Shown here piece by piece: positions 8,583-16,785 of a stretch of DNA of 64,000 nt. This DNA is from Streptomyces sp. S.PNR 29 (lineage in GTDB: Bacteria > Actinomycetota > Actinomycetes > Streptomycetales > Streptomycetaceae): positions 1 through 64,000 of the forward strand of contig NZ_JANUQM010000003.1 in NCBI RefSeq assembly GCF_030386795.1, given 5' to 3'. Every line of letters begins with the position of its first letter. Positions within the stretch are counted from its first letter, which is position 1. The position numbers and the translations under genes were made by a program. The notes under the pieces were generated by a model. It worked only from the letters and a program-made list of their open reading frames with translations. It was not told the DNA's origin and did not search any database.

Positions 8583-9767
8583 TCAGCAGATGGACTGGCT
8601 GGTGTTGACCCGGGTGATGTTGCGGAAGGTGGTGTTCTCGCCGCAGGGGCTCTCCCTGATGGCCGAGTTGGTGACCGTCAGGTTCTGGACGGTGATGTCC
8701 TTGTTGTTCGGGAACTCCGAGCGTGCCGCGAGCCGGATCTCGCCGCCGCCCGTGACGGTGCCGCTCTGGGCGGCGAGGTTCACGTTGTAGCAGTTCTCGA
8801 TCAGGATCGAGTTGTTGCCGGTGTTGCTGAGGGTCACCTTGTCGATGACCGCCCCGCCGCTCTCCGAGACGCAGAACACGCCGCGTCCGCCGCCGCGGGC
8901 GATGACCTCGCCGACCCGGATGTTGGTGGGGTAGCCGCTGCCGACCCGGCCGTTGCGGTTGGCCATGCGGAAGGCGGCGTAACCGGTGCCGGTGCCCGCG
9001 TTCTCGGCGTCCACCTTGGTGACGCGGGCGTTGATGGTCTGGTTGAGCAGCAGGCCGGACTCGCCCACGTTACGGGCCGTCACCGTGCCGATGGTGAGGC
9101 CGTCGACGCCGTATGTCTCCACCGCGTGGCTGGAGGCGCCGGAGACGTACACGTTGTCGATGCGGACGTTCTTCGTCCACTGGCTGGTGTCGCCGCGGTT
9201 GTCGATGCGGACGCCGAGGCCGCGCGACAGGCGCATGTCGATCTGGCCCAGGACGACGTTCTGGACGTTGCGCAGGAAGACGCCGTAGAGCGGCGTGCCG
9301 GTGAGGTTGAGGTGCTGGACCTCCACGTCGCGGGTGCCCCGGGAGTAGACCGGTGCCTGGTCGCCGGATCCGGTGCCGGTGACGTTGATGGTGCCGCAGA
9401 CGTCGAGCACGGTGTAGCTCGGGAGGGAGATGCGGGAGCCGGCGGAGACCGAGCCCGAACCGCGTACCACCACCCGTTCCTTGGCGGTGCGGCCGGACGT
9501 CAGGCTGTTGACGGCAGCCTGGACGGCGGCGCGCATGTCGGTGCCCGTGTAGACAGTGCTGCCGCCGCGCCGGGCCGTCCAGGTGCTGCCGCTGAGCACC
9601 GCCTCCGCCTGGTACATGCCCTCGCCGCAGGCGGCGGCCGCCTGCGGAGGGGCGGCGGTGGCGGTGGCAGGTGCCGTCAGGGCGCCGGCGGCGGTGAGGA
9701 GGGCGACGGCGGCCGCCACGGTCGTACCTGCGGGCTTGCGGGTGGGGAGTGCGGCTCTGGGTCCCAT
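8583..9767 (-). CDS. Secreted right-handed parallel beta-helix protein
   Basis: A 394-residue exported protein with a Sec signal (TTVAAAVALLTAAGALTAPATATAA, cleavage near 42). The body repeats short strands rich in V/I/N (VEVQHLNLTG, VVLGQIDMRL, VRIDNVYVSG, LTIGTVTARN, VTKVDAENAG, ITVQNLTVTN), the pattern of pectate-lyase/GH28-type beta-helix folds. Paired cysteines near the C-terminus (CVSES, ENCYN, ESPCGEN, terminal C) suggest disulfides. No clear polygalacturonase catalytic signature (NTD, DD, HG) is evident, so the exact enzyme activity is unassigned. LacI-type palindromes sit 25-50 bp upstream of the start, suggesting sugar-responsive control. It is antisense to the flanking acpS and nnrD and looks like an accessory insertion between them. 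Confidence 0.8.
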   Translation of the reverse strand: MGPRAALPTRKPAGTTVAAAVALLTAAGALTAPATATAAPPQAAAACGEGMYQAEAVLSGSTWTARRGGSTVYTGTDMRAAVQAAVNSLTSGRTAKERVVVRGSGSVSAGSRISLPSYTVLDVCGTINVTGTGSGDQAPVYSRGTRDVEVQHLNLTGTPLYGVFLRNVQNVVLGQIDMRLSRGLGVRIDNRGDTSQWTKNVRIDNVYVSGASSHAVETYGVDGLTIGTVTARNVGESGLLLNQTINARVTKVDAENAGTGTGYAAFRMANRNGRVGSGYPTNIRVGEVIARGGGRGVFCVSESGGAVIDKVTLSNTGNNSILIENCYNVNLAAQSGTVTGGGEIRLAARSEFPNNKDITVQNLTVTNSAIRESPCGENTTFRNITRVNTSQSIC

Positions 9768-9792
9768 GGGGGTGGGTCCTCCGGTCGTCTGT

Positions 9793-9819
9793 CGAAACGA
9801 TTCGAGTGAATCGATTCAC
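9793..9819. promoter_or_regulatory. Overlapping LacI-family-type operators
   Basis: GTGAATCGATTCAC at 9806-9819 is a perfect 14-bp palindrome centred on CG. CGAAACGATTCG at 9793-9804 is a near-perfect second one (10 of 12 symmetric). CG-centred palindromes with GAA/TTC arms are typical LacI/GalR-family sites. They sit in the promoter of the beta-helix gene. Confidence 0.55.
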
Positions 9820-9865
9820 CTGTGGGGGGCCGTGAGTTTGGCAAAGGCACGGCAAAGCGTCAATG

Positions 9866-9915
9866 GATGTGACGTCGCGATGTGACGGCGGATGTGACGC
9901 CGGATGTGACGCCGT
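9866..9915. repeat. Four tandem GATGTGACG repeats upstream of nnrD
   Basis: GATGTGACG begins at 9866, 9879, 9891 and 9903, with a 12-13 bp period, ending about 50 bp before the nnrD start. It lies between the beta-helix operator and nnrD and could be a binding array or a slippage product. Confidence 0.6.
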
Positions 9916-9962
9916 TCGTCGTCGGTGACATACGGAGGCGGCCGTGCGGGAGACTCGACGGC

Positions 9963-11396
9963 ATGCGTACTGCGTACAGCGTGGAGACGGTCAGGACGGC
10001 TGAGCGGGAGCTGATGGCGCGGCTTCCGGAAGGGGCGTTGATGCAGCGGGCGGCGGCCGGGCTCGCCGCCGCCTGCGCGGATCTGCTCGGGCGGGTGTAC
10101 GGCAGCCGGGTGGTGCTGCTGGTCGGCAGCGGCGACAACGGCGGCGACGCGCTCTACGCCGGCGCCCGGCTGGCGCGGCGCGGTGCGGGCGTCACGGCGG
10201 TGCTGCTCGCGCCGGAGCGGGCTCATGCCGGGGGGCTCGCGGCGTTGCGGCGGGCGGGGGGCGTCGCCGTGGGGACCGGTGCCGCCGAGAAGTTGGTCGA
10301 GCGGGCCGATCTCGTGGTGGACGGCATCGTCGGGATCGGCGGCAAGGGCGGGCTGCGTCCGGACGCGGTGCCGCTGGCCGCCGCGGCGGAGCGGTCACGG
10401 GCCGCTGTCGTCGCCGTCGACCTGCCGAGTGGGGTCGATGCCGACACGGGGGAGGTGCACGGGGTCGCGGTGCGGGCCGATCTGACGGTGACGTTCGGGA
10501 CGCACAAGCCGGGGTTGCTGATCGATCCCGCGCGGGAGTACGCGGGGTCGGTGCGGCTGGTCGACATCGGGCTGGAGCTGCCGCGGGAGCCGGAGTTGGA
10601 GGCGCTGCAGCACGTCGATGTGGCGCGGCTGCTGCCGGTGCCCGCCGCGGAGAGCGACAAGTACCGGCGGGGGGTCGTCGGGATCGCCGCCGGGTCCGCG
10701 CGGTACCCCGGGGCGGCGGTGCTCGCCGTGGCGGGGGCGTTGCGGGGCGGGGCCGGGGCCGTGCGGTACGTCGGGCCCGCCGGGCAGGCCGTGATCGCCC
10801 GGTTCCCCGAGACGCTGGTGTCCGACCAGGGGCCCAGGCGGGCGGGGCGGGTGCAGGCGTGGGTCGTCGGGCCGGGGGCCGGGGACGACGCGGCGACCGT
10901 GGCGGAGGTGCTGGCGGCGGATGTGCCGGTGCTGATCGACGCGGACGGGTTGCGGCTGGCGGAGGCCGGGGCGGTGCGGGGGCGTACGGCGCCGACGCTG
11001 ATGACCCCTCATGCCGGGGAGGCCGCGGCGTTGCTGGGGGTGAGCCGGGAGGAGGTCGAGGGGGCGCGGCTGGCCTCGGTGCGGGAGCTGGCGGGGCGGT
11101 ACGGGGCGACGGTGCTGCTGAAGGGCTCCACGACGCTGGTGGGGGACTCGGGGGGCGGGGCTGTGCGGGTGAATCCGACGGGGACGTCCTGGCTGGCCAC
11201 GGCGGGGAGCGGGGACGTGCTGTCGGGGCTGGCGGGGTCGTTGCTGGCGGCGGGGCTTTCGGCGGTGGATGCGGGGAGTGTGGGGGCGTATCTGCATGGG
11301 CTGGCCGGGAGGTTCGCGGCGGATGGGGCGCCGGTGGGGGCACATGATGTGGCTGAGGCGGTTCCGGGGGCCTGGCGGGACGTTGTGCGGGGGTGA
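9963..11396 (+). CDS. nnrD: Bifunctional NAD(P)H-hydrate epimerase / ADP-dependent dehydratase
   Basis: A 477-residue fusion that repairs damaged NAD(P)HX. The N-terminal YjeF_N half (about 1-215) has the epimerase motifs VGSGDNGGDALYAGARLARRG and VDLPSGVDADTGEV. The C-terminal half is the carbohydrate-kinase-like dehydratase: KYRRGVVGIAAGS, VVGPGAG, LMTPHAGEAAALLG and the ATP/ADP-site TSWLATAGSGDVLSGLAGS with its catalytic Asp. Two-domain NnrD of this length is usual in bacteria. I start at the ATG at 9963, after the tandem repeats. The 3' end runs into a very GC-rich repeat array before alr; codon use in the last third is unusually poor in C and rich in G. Confidence 0.95.
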   Translation: MRTAYSVETVRTAERELMARLPEGALMQRAAAGLAAACADLLGRVYGSRVVLLVGSGDNGGDALYAGARLARRGAGVTAVLLAPERAHAGGLAALRRAGGVAVGTGAAEKLVERADLVVDGIVGIGGKGGLRPDAVPLAAAAERSRAAVVAVDLPSGVDADTGEVHGVAVRADLTVTFGTHKPGLLIDPAREYAGSVRLVDIGLELPREPELEALQHVDVARLLPVPAAESDKYRRGVVGIAAGSARYPGAAVLAVAGALRGGAGAVRYVGPAGQAVIARFPETLVSDQGPRRAGRVQAWVVGPGAGDDAATVAEVLAADVPVLIDADGLRLAEAGAVRGRTAPTLMTPHAGEAAALLGVSREEVEGARLASVRELAGRYGATVLLKGSTTLVGDSGGGAVRVNPTGTSWLATAGSGDVLSGLAGSLLAAGLSAVDAGSVGAYLHGLAGRFAADGAPVGAHDVAEAVPGAWRDVVRG

Positions 11397-11499
11397 GGGG
11401 GCCGGGCGGTTGGTGGGTTGAGGTGCGGGGCTGGGTGCCGGTGGGTGGGGGTGCGGCGGGTGTTTCTCGCCCCCGCCGCCCCTACCCATTCCCATCCCC

Positions 11500-11925
11500 C
11501 AGGGGCTGCGCCCCTTCGACCCCGCCAGGGGCTGCGCCCCTTGGACCCCGGCGGGGAGTGCGCTCCTTGGACCCCGGTGGGGGCTGCGCCCCTTGGACCG
11601 GGGCGGGGGCTGCGTGCCCTGGACCCCGGTGGGGGCCGTGCGCCCTGCACCCCCGGTGGGGCTGCACCCCTTTGGCCCCGCCAGGGGCTGCGCCCCTTGA
11701 ACCCCGGCGGGGAGTGCGCTCCTTGGACCCCGGTGGGGGCTGCGCCCTTTCGACCGCGGTAGGGGCCGTGCGTCCTGCACCCCCGCCAGGGGCCCCGCCC
11801 CTGGACCTCGGTGGGGGCTGCGTCCCCTGCACCCCTGCGGGGGGCCCTTGCACGCCGGTTGGGGGGCGGGGAGTGTGTCCCTGCACCCTTGCGGGGCTGC
11901 GCCCCTGGAGAGGGGGTGCCCCGGT
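11500..11925. repeat. GC-rich minisatellite: about 16 degenerate 26-27-bp units
   Basis: Units follow the pattern GGGGCTGCGCCCCTTGGACC followed by CCGG(C/T)G. Each can fold as GGGGC-TGC-GCCCC. Successive copies start at about 11500, 11527, 11554, 11580 and onward, and drift towards the end. A higher-order duplication is visible: the block from 11522 recurs from 11678 (156-bp shift), including the variant GGGAGTGCGCTCCTTGGACC. It fills most of the 643 bp between nnrD and alr. Frames stay open across it on both strands only because it lacks A/T; I do not call a gene. Confidence 0.9.
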
Positions 11926-12039
11926 GCCGGGCTGGGCCGTCGTCTTGCATCCCTCTGGGCGGCGTGGCCGCCCGGATGTGGGCCCGTCCGGGGTCGGTGG
12001 CTCGGGGAGGGTTGGGGGGCTCTGAGAGACTGGGCGGCG

Positions 12040-13206
12040 ATGAGTGAGAGAGCAGCCGCGCGGACCGCGACCCTGCGGGCCCGCGCCGAGATCGACCTGG
12101 CCGCGTTGCGGGCCAATGTGCGGACCCTGCGTGCCCTCGCGCCGGGCGCGGCCCTCATGGCCGTGGTGAAGGCCGACGGGTACGGGCACGGGGCTGCGGC
12201 ATGCGCCCGCGCTGCGGTCGCGGCCGGGGCGGACTGGCTGGGGACGGCCACGCCTCAGGAGGCGCTCGCGCTGCGGGCGACGGCCGGGCTGCCGGCGGAC
12301 GTACGGATCATGTGCTGGCTGTGGACGCCCGGCGGGCCCTGGCGTGAGGCCGTCGAGGCGGACCTGGATGTCTCGGTCAGCGGGATGTGGGCGCTGCGGG
12401 AGGCCGTCGAGGCGGCTCGGCAGGCCGGTGTGCCCGCACGCGTTCAGCTCAAGGCCGACACGGGGCTCGGGCGGGGCGGCTGCCAGCCGGGGGAGGACTG
12501 GGCCGGCCTGGTCGGCGAGGCGTTGCGGGCCGAGGCCGAGCGGCTGATCCGCGTCACCGGGCTGTGGTCGCACTTCGCCTGCGCCGACGAGCCCGGGCAT
12601 CCCGCCAACGCCGCCCAGCTCACCCGCTTCCGGGAGATGGTGACGTACGCCGAGGAGCAGGGCGTACGGCCGGAAGTGCGGCACATCGCCAACTCGCCGG
12701 CCACGCTCACCCTCCCCGAGTCCCACTTCGACCTCGTACGCACCGGGATCGCCCTCTACGGCATCTCGCCCATCCCCGAGGTGGGCTCCCCGGCCGACTT
12801 CGGGCTGCGGCCGGTGATGACCCTGTCGGCCTCGCTGGCCCTGGTGAAGCACGTACCGGGCGGGCACGGTGTCAGTTACGGGCACCGCTACACCACCCCG
12901 GGCGAGACCACCCTCGGCCTGGTGCCGCTCGGTTACGCGGACGGCATCCCGCGGCACGCCTCCTCGGCCGGGCCCGTCCTGGTCGACGGCAAGTGGCGTA
13001 CGGTCGCGGGGCGGATCGCGATGGACCAGTTCGTCGTCGACCTGGGTGGGGACGAGCCCGAGCCGGGAGCGCAGGCGGTTCTGTTCGGGCCGGGCGACCG
13101 CGGGGAGCCCACCGCCGAGGACTGGGCGCAGGCCGCGGGCACCATTGCGTACGAGATCGTCACCCGGATCGGAACGCGCGTTCCCCGCGTCTATGTGAAT
13201 GAGTGA
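12040..13206 (+). CDS. alr: Alanine racemase
   Basis: A 388-residue PLP enzyme that converts L-Ala to D-Ala for peptidoglycan. Lys44 in AVVKADGYGHG is the PLP Schiff-base lysine, and VSYGHRYTT carries the conserved catalytic Tyr region of the second domain. Other family blocks are LKADTGLGRGGC, HIANSPATLT, VRTGIALYGISP and VAGRIAMDQFVVDLG. The ATG at 12040 follows the repeat array; longer upstream frames translate the repeat and are rejected. The alpha/beta hydrolase gene follows 121 bp downstream and then tsaE. Confidence 0.97.
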   Translation: MSERAAARTATLRARAEIDLAALRANVRTLRALAPGAALMAVVKADGYGHGAAACARAAVAAGADWLGTATPQEALALRATAGLPADVRIMCWLWTPGGPWREAVEADLDVSVSGMWALREAVEAARQAGVPARVQLKADTGLGRGGCQPGEDWAGLVGEALRAEAERLIRVTGLWSHFACADEPGHPANAAQLTRFREMVTYAEEQGVRPEVRHIANSPATLTLPESHFDLVRTGIALYGISPIPEVGSPADFGLRPVMTLSASLALVKHVPGGHGVSYGHRYTTPGETTLGLVPLGYADGIPRHASSAGPVLVDGKWRTVAGRIAMDQFVVDLGGDEPEPGAQAVLFGPGDRGEPTAEDWAQAAGTIAYEIVTRIGTRVPRVYVNE

Positions 13207-13327
13207 CGAAGGTCCGTGAAGGACGAACGAGACGGGTAACCCGCACAAGGACCCGTCCCGGGATGACACCAGTCACTCCGGTATCACCTGACCCATCGAA
13301 CAGCAGTCCGGCGAAGAGGAGCGGTAC

Positions 13328-14587
13328 GTGAGCGAGAGCAGTGCGGAGGTCGTCGCGGACGTGGCCGCGACGGCCGTCGCCTCCGCCACGGGGGCGGCCG
13401 CCGGAGGCTGGCGCCGGGCGACCGGCATCGCGGGCGTCGCGATAGGCGTGGTCGCGGCGGGCGCGGCCGCGGGCGTCGCCATCGAGCGGCTCACCGTCGG
13501 CCGGGGCATGCGGCAGAAGGCCCGGCTCGCCCTCGACTCGGCGGGACCGTACGGCGCGCTGCGCGGCTCGCCCGGCAAGGCGTACGCCGCCGACGGCACC
13601 GAGCTGTACTACGAGGTCGACGACCTCGACCCGGACGCCGCGCCCGCGCTCGGCCCGCGCCGCCGCCGGCTCTTCGGCCGCAAGGCACCCGCTCCCGTCA
13701 CCGTCGTCTTCAGCCACGGCTACTGCCTCAACCAGGACTCCTGGCACTTCCAGCGCGCGGCGCTCAGAGGCGTCGTGCGGACCGTGCACTGGGACCAGCG
13801 CAGCCACGGCCGGTCCGGGCGCGGCGTGGCCCAGGTGGAGCGCGACGAGCCGATCACCATCGAGGAGCTGGGGCGCGACCTGAAGGCCGTCATCGACGCG
13901 GCCGCGCCCGACGGTCCGATCGTGCTGGTCGGTCACTCCATGGGCGGCATGACCGTGATGGCCCTGGCCGACCAGTTCCCCGAGCTGATCCGCGACCGCG
14001 TCGTCGCCGTCGCCCTCGTCGGTACGTCGTCGGGCCGGCTCGGCGAGGTCAACTTCGGGCTGCCCGTCGCCGGCGTCAACGCGGTGCGGCGCGTCCTCCC
14101 CGGGGTGCTGAAGCTGCTGGGGCAGCGGGCCGACCTGGTGGAGAAGGGGCGCCGGGCGACGGCGGACCTGTTCGCCGGGATCATCAAGCGGTACTCGTTC
14201 GCGTCCCGGGAGGTCGATCCGGCCGTGGCCCGGTTCGCCGAGCGGATGATCGAGGGGACGCCGATCGACGTGGTCGCCGAGTACTACCCGGCGTTCAACA
14301 ACCACGACAAGACCGAGGCGCTCGCCCACTTCCGCGGCATGCCGGTCCTCGTACTGGCGGGCGTGCAGGACCTCGTCACGCCCAGCGAGCACAGCGAGGC
14401 GATCGCCGACCTGCTCCCGGACGCGGAGCTGGTGCTGGTGCCGGACGCGGGGCACCTGGTGATGCTGGAGCACCCGGAAGTGGTCACCGACCGGCTCGCC
14501 GACCTGCTCACCCGTGCGGGTGCCGTGCCCGCAGGGGCTACCGTGGGTGGCTATGGAAGCACCAGCAGCACCGCACAACCCGGCTGA
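13328..14587 (+). CDS. Membrane-anchored alpha/beta hydrolase
   Basis: A 419-residue protein from GTG at 13328. A short N-terminus is followed by one hydrophobic segment (GIAGVAIGVVAAGAAAGVAI, about residues 38-57) acting as an anchor. The alpha/beta-hydrolase core has the oxyanion region VVFSHGYCLNQDSW, the nucleophile elbow GHSMGG with Ser204, Asp in GVQDLVTP and His in DAGHLVMLEHP, so the triad is complete. Substrate is unknown; lipase/esterase activity on lipids or acyl esters is the usual expectation. Its end overlaps tsaE by 35 bp, implying translational coupling in the alr-hydrolase-tsaE run. Confidence 0.88.
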   Translation: MSESSAEVVADVAATAVASATGAAAGGWRRATGIAGVAIGVVAAGAAAGVAIERLTVGRGMRQKARLALDSAGPYGALRGSPGKAYAADGTELYYEVDDLDPDAAPALGPRRRRLFGRKAPAPVTVVFSHGYCLNQDSWHFQRAALRGVVRTVHWDQRSHGRSGRGVAQVERDEPITIEELGRDLKAVIDAAAPDGPIVLVGHSMGGMTVMALADQFPELIRDRVVAVALVGTSSGRLGEVNFGLPVAGVNAVRRVLPGVLKLLGQRADLVEKGRRATADLFAGIIKRYSFASREVDPAVARFAERMIEGTPIDVVAEYYPAFNNHDKTEALAHFRGMPVLVLAGVQDLVTPSEHSEAIADLLPDAELVLVPDAGHLVMLEHPEVVTDRLADLLTRAGAVPAGATVGGYGSTSSTAQPG

Positions 14588-15065
14588 CGTCGAGCTGATC
14601 ATCACCTCCCCCGAGCAGATGCGGGAGCTGGGCCGCAAGCTGGCCAAGCTGCTGCGCGCGGGCGACCTGGTGATGCTCACCGGGGAGCTCGGAGCGGGCA
14701 AGACGACCCTGACCCGCGGGCTCGGCGAGGGGCTCGGCGTGCGCGGCGCCGTCACCTCCCCGACCTTCGTGATCGCCCGCGTGCACCCGTCCCTCGGCGA
14801 CGGCCCCCCGCTCGTCCACGTGGACGCCTACCGCCTGTCCGGCGGGCTGGACGAGATGGAGGACCTCGACCTCGACGTGTCCCTGCCCGAGTCCGTGGTC
14901 GTCGTGGAGTGGGGCGAGGGCAAGGTCGAGGAGCTGACCGAGGACCGGCTGCAGGTTCTGATCCACCGGGCCGTGGGGGACACCACCGACGAGGTGCGGC
15001 ACGTGACGCTGACCGGGCTCGGGGAGCGCTGGTCGGCAGTGGATCTGAGCGTGCTCGCCGCCTGA
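14553..15065 (+). CDS. tsaE: tRNA t6A biosynthesis ATPase TsaE
   Basis: A 170-residue P-loop protein that, with TsaB and TsaD, forms N6-threonylcarbamoyl-adenosine at tRNA position 37. The Walker A motif GELGAGKTTLTRGLG lies near residues 47-61. SPTFVIARVHP, LVHVDAYRLSG and VVVEWGEG (Walker B-like) are characteristic of the YjeE/TsaE family. The ATG at 14553 lies inside the end of the hydrolase gene; a GTG/ATG further upstream at 14514 would add residues not usual for the family. tsaB and tsaD are 1-2 kb downstream on the same strand. Confidence 0.95.
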   Translation: MEAPAAPHNPADVELIITSPEQMRELGRKLAKLLRAGDLVMLTGELGAGKTTLTRGLGEGLGVRGAVTSPTFVIARVHPSLGDGPPLVHVDAYRLSGGLDEMEDLDLDVSLPESVVVVEWGEGKVEELTEDRLQVLIHRAVGDTTDEVRHVTLTGLGERWSAVDLSVLAA

Positions 15066-15171
15066 ACCGGCGCGGTCCGCCCGCGTTGTCGCGGTTTCAT
15101 GAACGTTCCGACAAGGCGTCGGCAAGATGTTGCGTTCGGCGTCCCGCACGTGATGACATGGTATCCAGCCA

Positions 15172-15193
15172 GTAGTTAGGCGTGCCTAACTAC
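15172..15193. promoter_or_regulatory. Perfect 10-bp inverted repeat before a small gene
   Basis: GTAGTTAGGC and GCCTAACTAC flank a 2-bp GT centre, ending 29 bp before the ATG at 15223. TTAGG/CCTAA halves recall DtxR/IdeR/DmdR iron boxes, but the spacing is shorter than the 19-bp iron-box palindrome. The factor is unknown. Confidence 0.6.
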
Positions 15194-15222
15194 GTCCGCC
15201 CCCGGCTCCCCAGGAGGCGTCC

Positions 15223-15390
15223 ATGCCGGCCACAGAGAGCAAGCCGCAGCCGCAGCCGTACGCGGTTGCCGGGGTGTCCATGAGCGACCTGCTGGCGGCC
15301 TGCGCCGCCGCGAACGTGGTCTCGACGCCTCCGCGCGCCCCCGAGCCGGAGGAGACCAACCCGCCCGCCGCCCACCGGGAAGCCGCCTAG
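15223..15390 (+). CDS. Small Ala/Pro-rich conserved-looking protein (55 aa)
   Basis: An ATG at 15223 preceded by AGGAGG (7 nt upstream) opens a 55-residue frame with Streptomyces-type G/C third positions. The product has a Pro/Gln-rich start, a compact central segment VAGVSMSDLLAACAAANVVSTPP, and an acidic Pro-rich end. It lacks a signal peptide, membrane helix or metal motif (one Cys only). The strong RBS, codon use and palindromic operator just upstream argue that it is real and regulated. Function unknown. Confidence 0.75.
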   Translation: MPATESKPQPQPYAVAGVSMSDLLAACAAANVVSTPPRAPEPEETNPPAAHREAA

Positions 15391-15454
15391 TTCCACTGGG
15401 CCTGTCGTTTGGATCAGACCGGCTCGCCCGCGCCGAGGACGCACCGTCGCCCGC

Positions 15455-16009
15455 CTAACGGACGACGACGACCTTCCGTCCGATCGTCGCGAACCTCCAC
15501 ATCGCGTCGCCGTCCGCGCGCGACTCCCGGATGCCGCCCGTCTTCATGCCCGGGTCGGGCGTCGCCACCGAGGTGTCCACCGCCGCGCTGAACCCGATGA
15601 CCACACCGCCCACGCTGGTGAAGCGCACGACGTGCTCGACGGGGATGCCGTCGGAGCCGGTGACGCGGTTGGAGCGGGACGTCACCGTGTAGGTGCCGGG
15701 CGCCGGGTCGACCGCGCTGGGGGCGACCTTGAAGGTGCGCGTCACCTTGTCGGCCGCGCCGACCAGCCACACCCGGTCGCCGCCCACCGAGTACACCACC
15801 CGTTCACCCGAACCGGACCCGGCGGGCAGGGCGGCGGGATCGCTCTTCCGCGCGGGCGCCGCCGGGGCGCTCACCGTGGGCGAGCTGCTCACCCGCGGCC
15901 TGCCGAGGCCGGCCGGGACGCTCGCCGACGCCTGGTAGGCCAGGAAGCCGACCGCACCGAGGGCCGCCGCGGTGAGCGCGGCCACGATCCCCGAGCTGCT
16001 GCTTGCCAC
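15455..16009 (-). CDS. L,D-transpeptidase-like exported protein lacking the catalytic Cys
   Basis: A 184-residue protein with an N-terminal signal/anchor (GIVAALTAAALGAVGFLAYQASA) and a Pro/Ser/Ala linker. From residue ~68 it follows the YkuD fold: ERVVYSVGGDRVWLVGAADKVTRTF, APGTYTVTSRSNRVTG, VRFTSVGGVVIGFSAAVD, ending MKTGGIRESRADGDAMWRF and VVVV. In active L,D-transpeptidases the corresponding block is [S/T]HGC[IV]R; here it is KTGGIRES, so both His and Cys are missing, as is the upstream His. It is probably a cell-wall-binding pseudoenzyme. It is antisense to the surrounding t6A genes. Confidence 0.75.
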   Translation of the reverse strand: MASSSSGIVAALTAAALGAVGFLAYQASASVPAGLGRPRVSSSPTVSAPAAPARKSDPAALPAGSGSGERVVYSVGGDRVWLVGAADKVTRTFKVAPSAVDPAPGTYTVTSRSNRVTGSDGIPVEHVVRFTSVGGVVIGFSAAVDTSVATPDPGMKTGGIRESRADGDAMWRFATIGRKVVVVR

Positions 16010-16131
16010 TGGTGACCACCTCTGTGTGCGTCCGTGTGCGTCGTATACCGCGCCTCGGGGCGACGGTAGCAGCAGGTGACGGCCCGGCCCGGGCGGCGAT
16101 GCGGGGGGCGCGGGAGCCGTAGGCTGTTTGC

Positions 16132-16785
16132 GTGCTCTTGCTCGCTCTGGATACCGCCACTCCCGCCGTCACCGTCGCGCTGCACGACGGAACGGACGTC
16201 ATCGCCTCGTCGAGCCAGGTGGACGCGCGCCGGCACGGCGAACTGCTGCTTCCGGCGATCGACCGCGTTCTCGCCGAGGCCGGCCCGGGGCTCGACGCCG
16301 TCACCGGCATCGTCGCCGGTATCGGCCCCGGCCCGTACACCGGGCTGCGCGTCGGCCTGATGACCGCGGACACCCTCGGCCTCGCGCTCGGCGTGCCCGT
16401 GCACGGCCTGTGCACCCTGGACGGCCTGGCGTACGCCTCCGACCTGGAAGGTCCCTTCGTCGTGGCGACCGACGCCCGCCGCAAGGAGGTCTACTGGGCG
16501 CGCTACGCCGACTCCCGCACCCGCGTCACCGACCCGGCCGTCGACCGGCCCGCCGACATCGCCGACCAGGTGGAGGGCCTGCCCGCCGTCGGCGCGGGCG
16601 CGCTGCTGTACCCCGGCACCTTCCCCAAGGCGCACGAGCCGGAGCACGTGTCGGCCGCCGCACTCGCCCGGCTGGCCGCCGAGAAGCTCGCGGCGGGCGA
16701 GGAACTCCCCGCGCCCCGGCCGCTGTACCTGCGCCGGCCCGACGCCCAGGTCCCCAAGAACTACAAGGTGGTCACCCCCAAGTGA
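16132..16785 (+). CDS. tsaB: tRNA t6A biosynthesis protein TsaB
   Basis: A 217-residue ASKHA-fold protein, the TsaD partner in t6A synthesis. LLLALDTATPAVTVALHDG is the N-terminal phosphate-binding-like strand pair; GIVAGIGPGPYTGLRVGL is the diagnostic TsaB loop; FVVATDARRKEVYWARY follows. The GTG at 16132 gives the standard N-terminus. The stop overlaps the rimI start in a GTGA junction, so tsaB-rimI-tsaD are translationally coupled. Confidence 0.95.
   Translation: MLLLALDTATPAVTVALHDGTDVIASSSQVDARRHGELLLPAIDRVLAEAGPGLDAVTGIVAGIGPGPYTGLRVGLMTADTLGLALGVPVHGLCTLDGLAYASDLEGPFVVATDARRKEVYWARYADSRTRVTDPAVDRPADIADQVEGLPAVGAGALLYPGTFPKAHEPEHVSAAALARLAAEKLAAGEELPAPRPLYLRRPDAQVPKNYKVVTPK

Noticed and set aside
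11500..11925. CRISPR-like array
   Set aside because: Repeats are back-to-back degenerate units with no unique spacers and no cas genes; they are a tandem repeat.
11393..12025. Open frames through the minisatellite on both strands
   Set aside because: They stay open only because the repeat contains almost no A/T; the products are low-complexity and have no family match or proper start.
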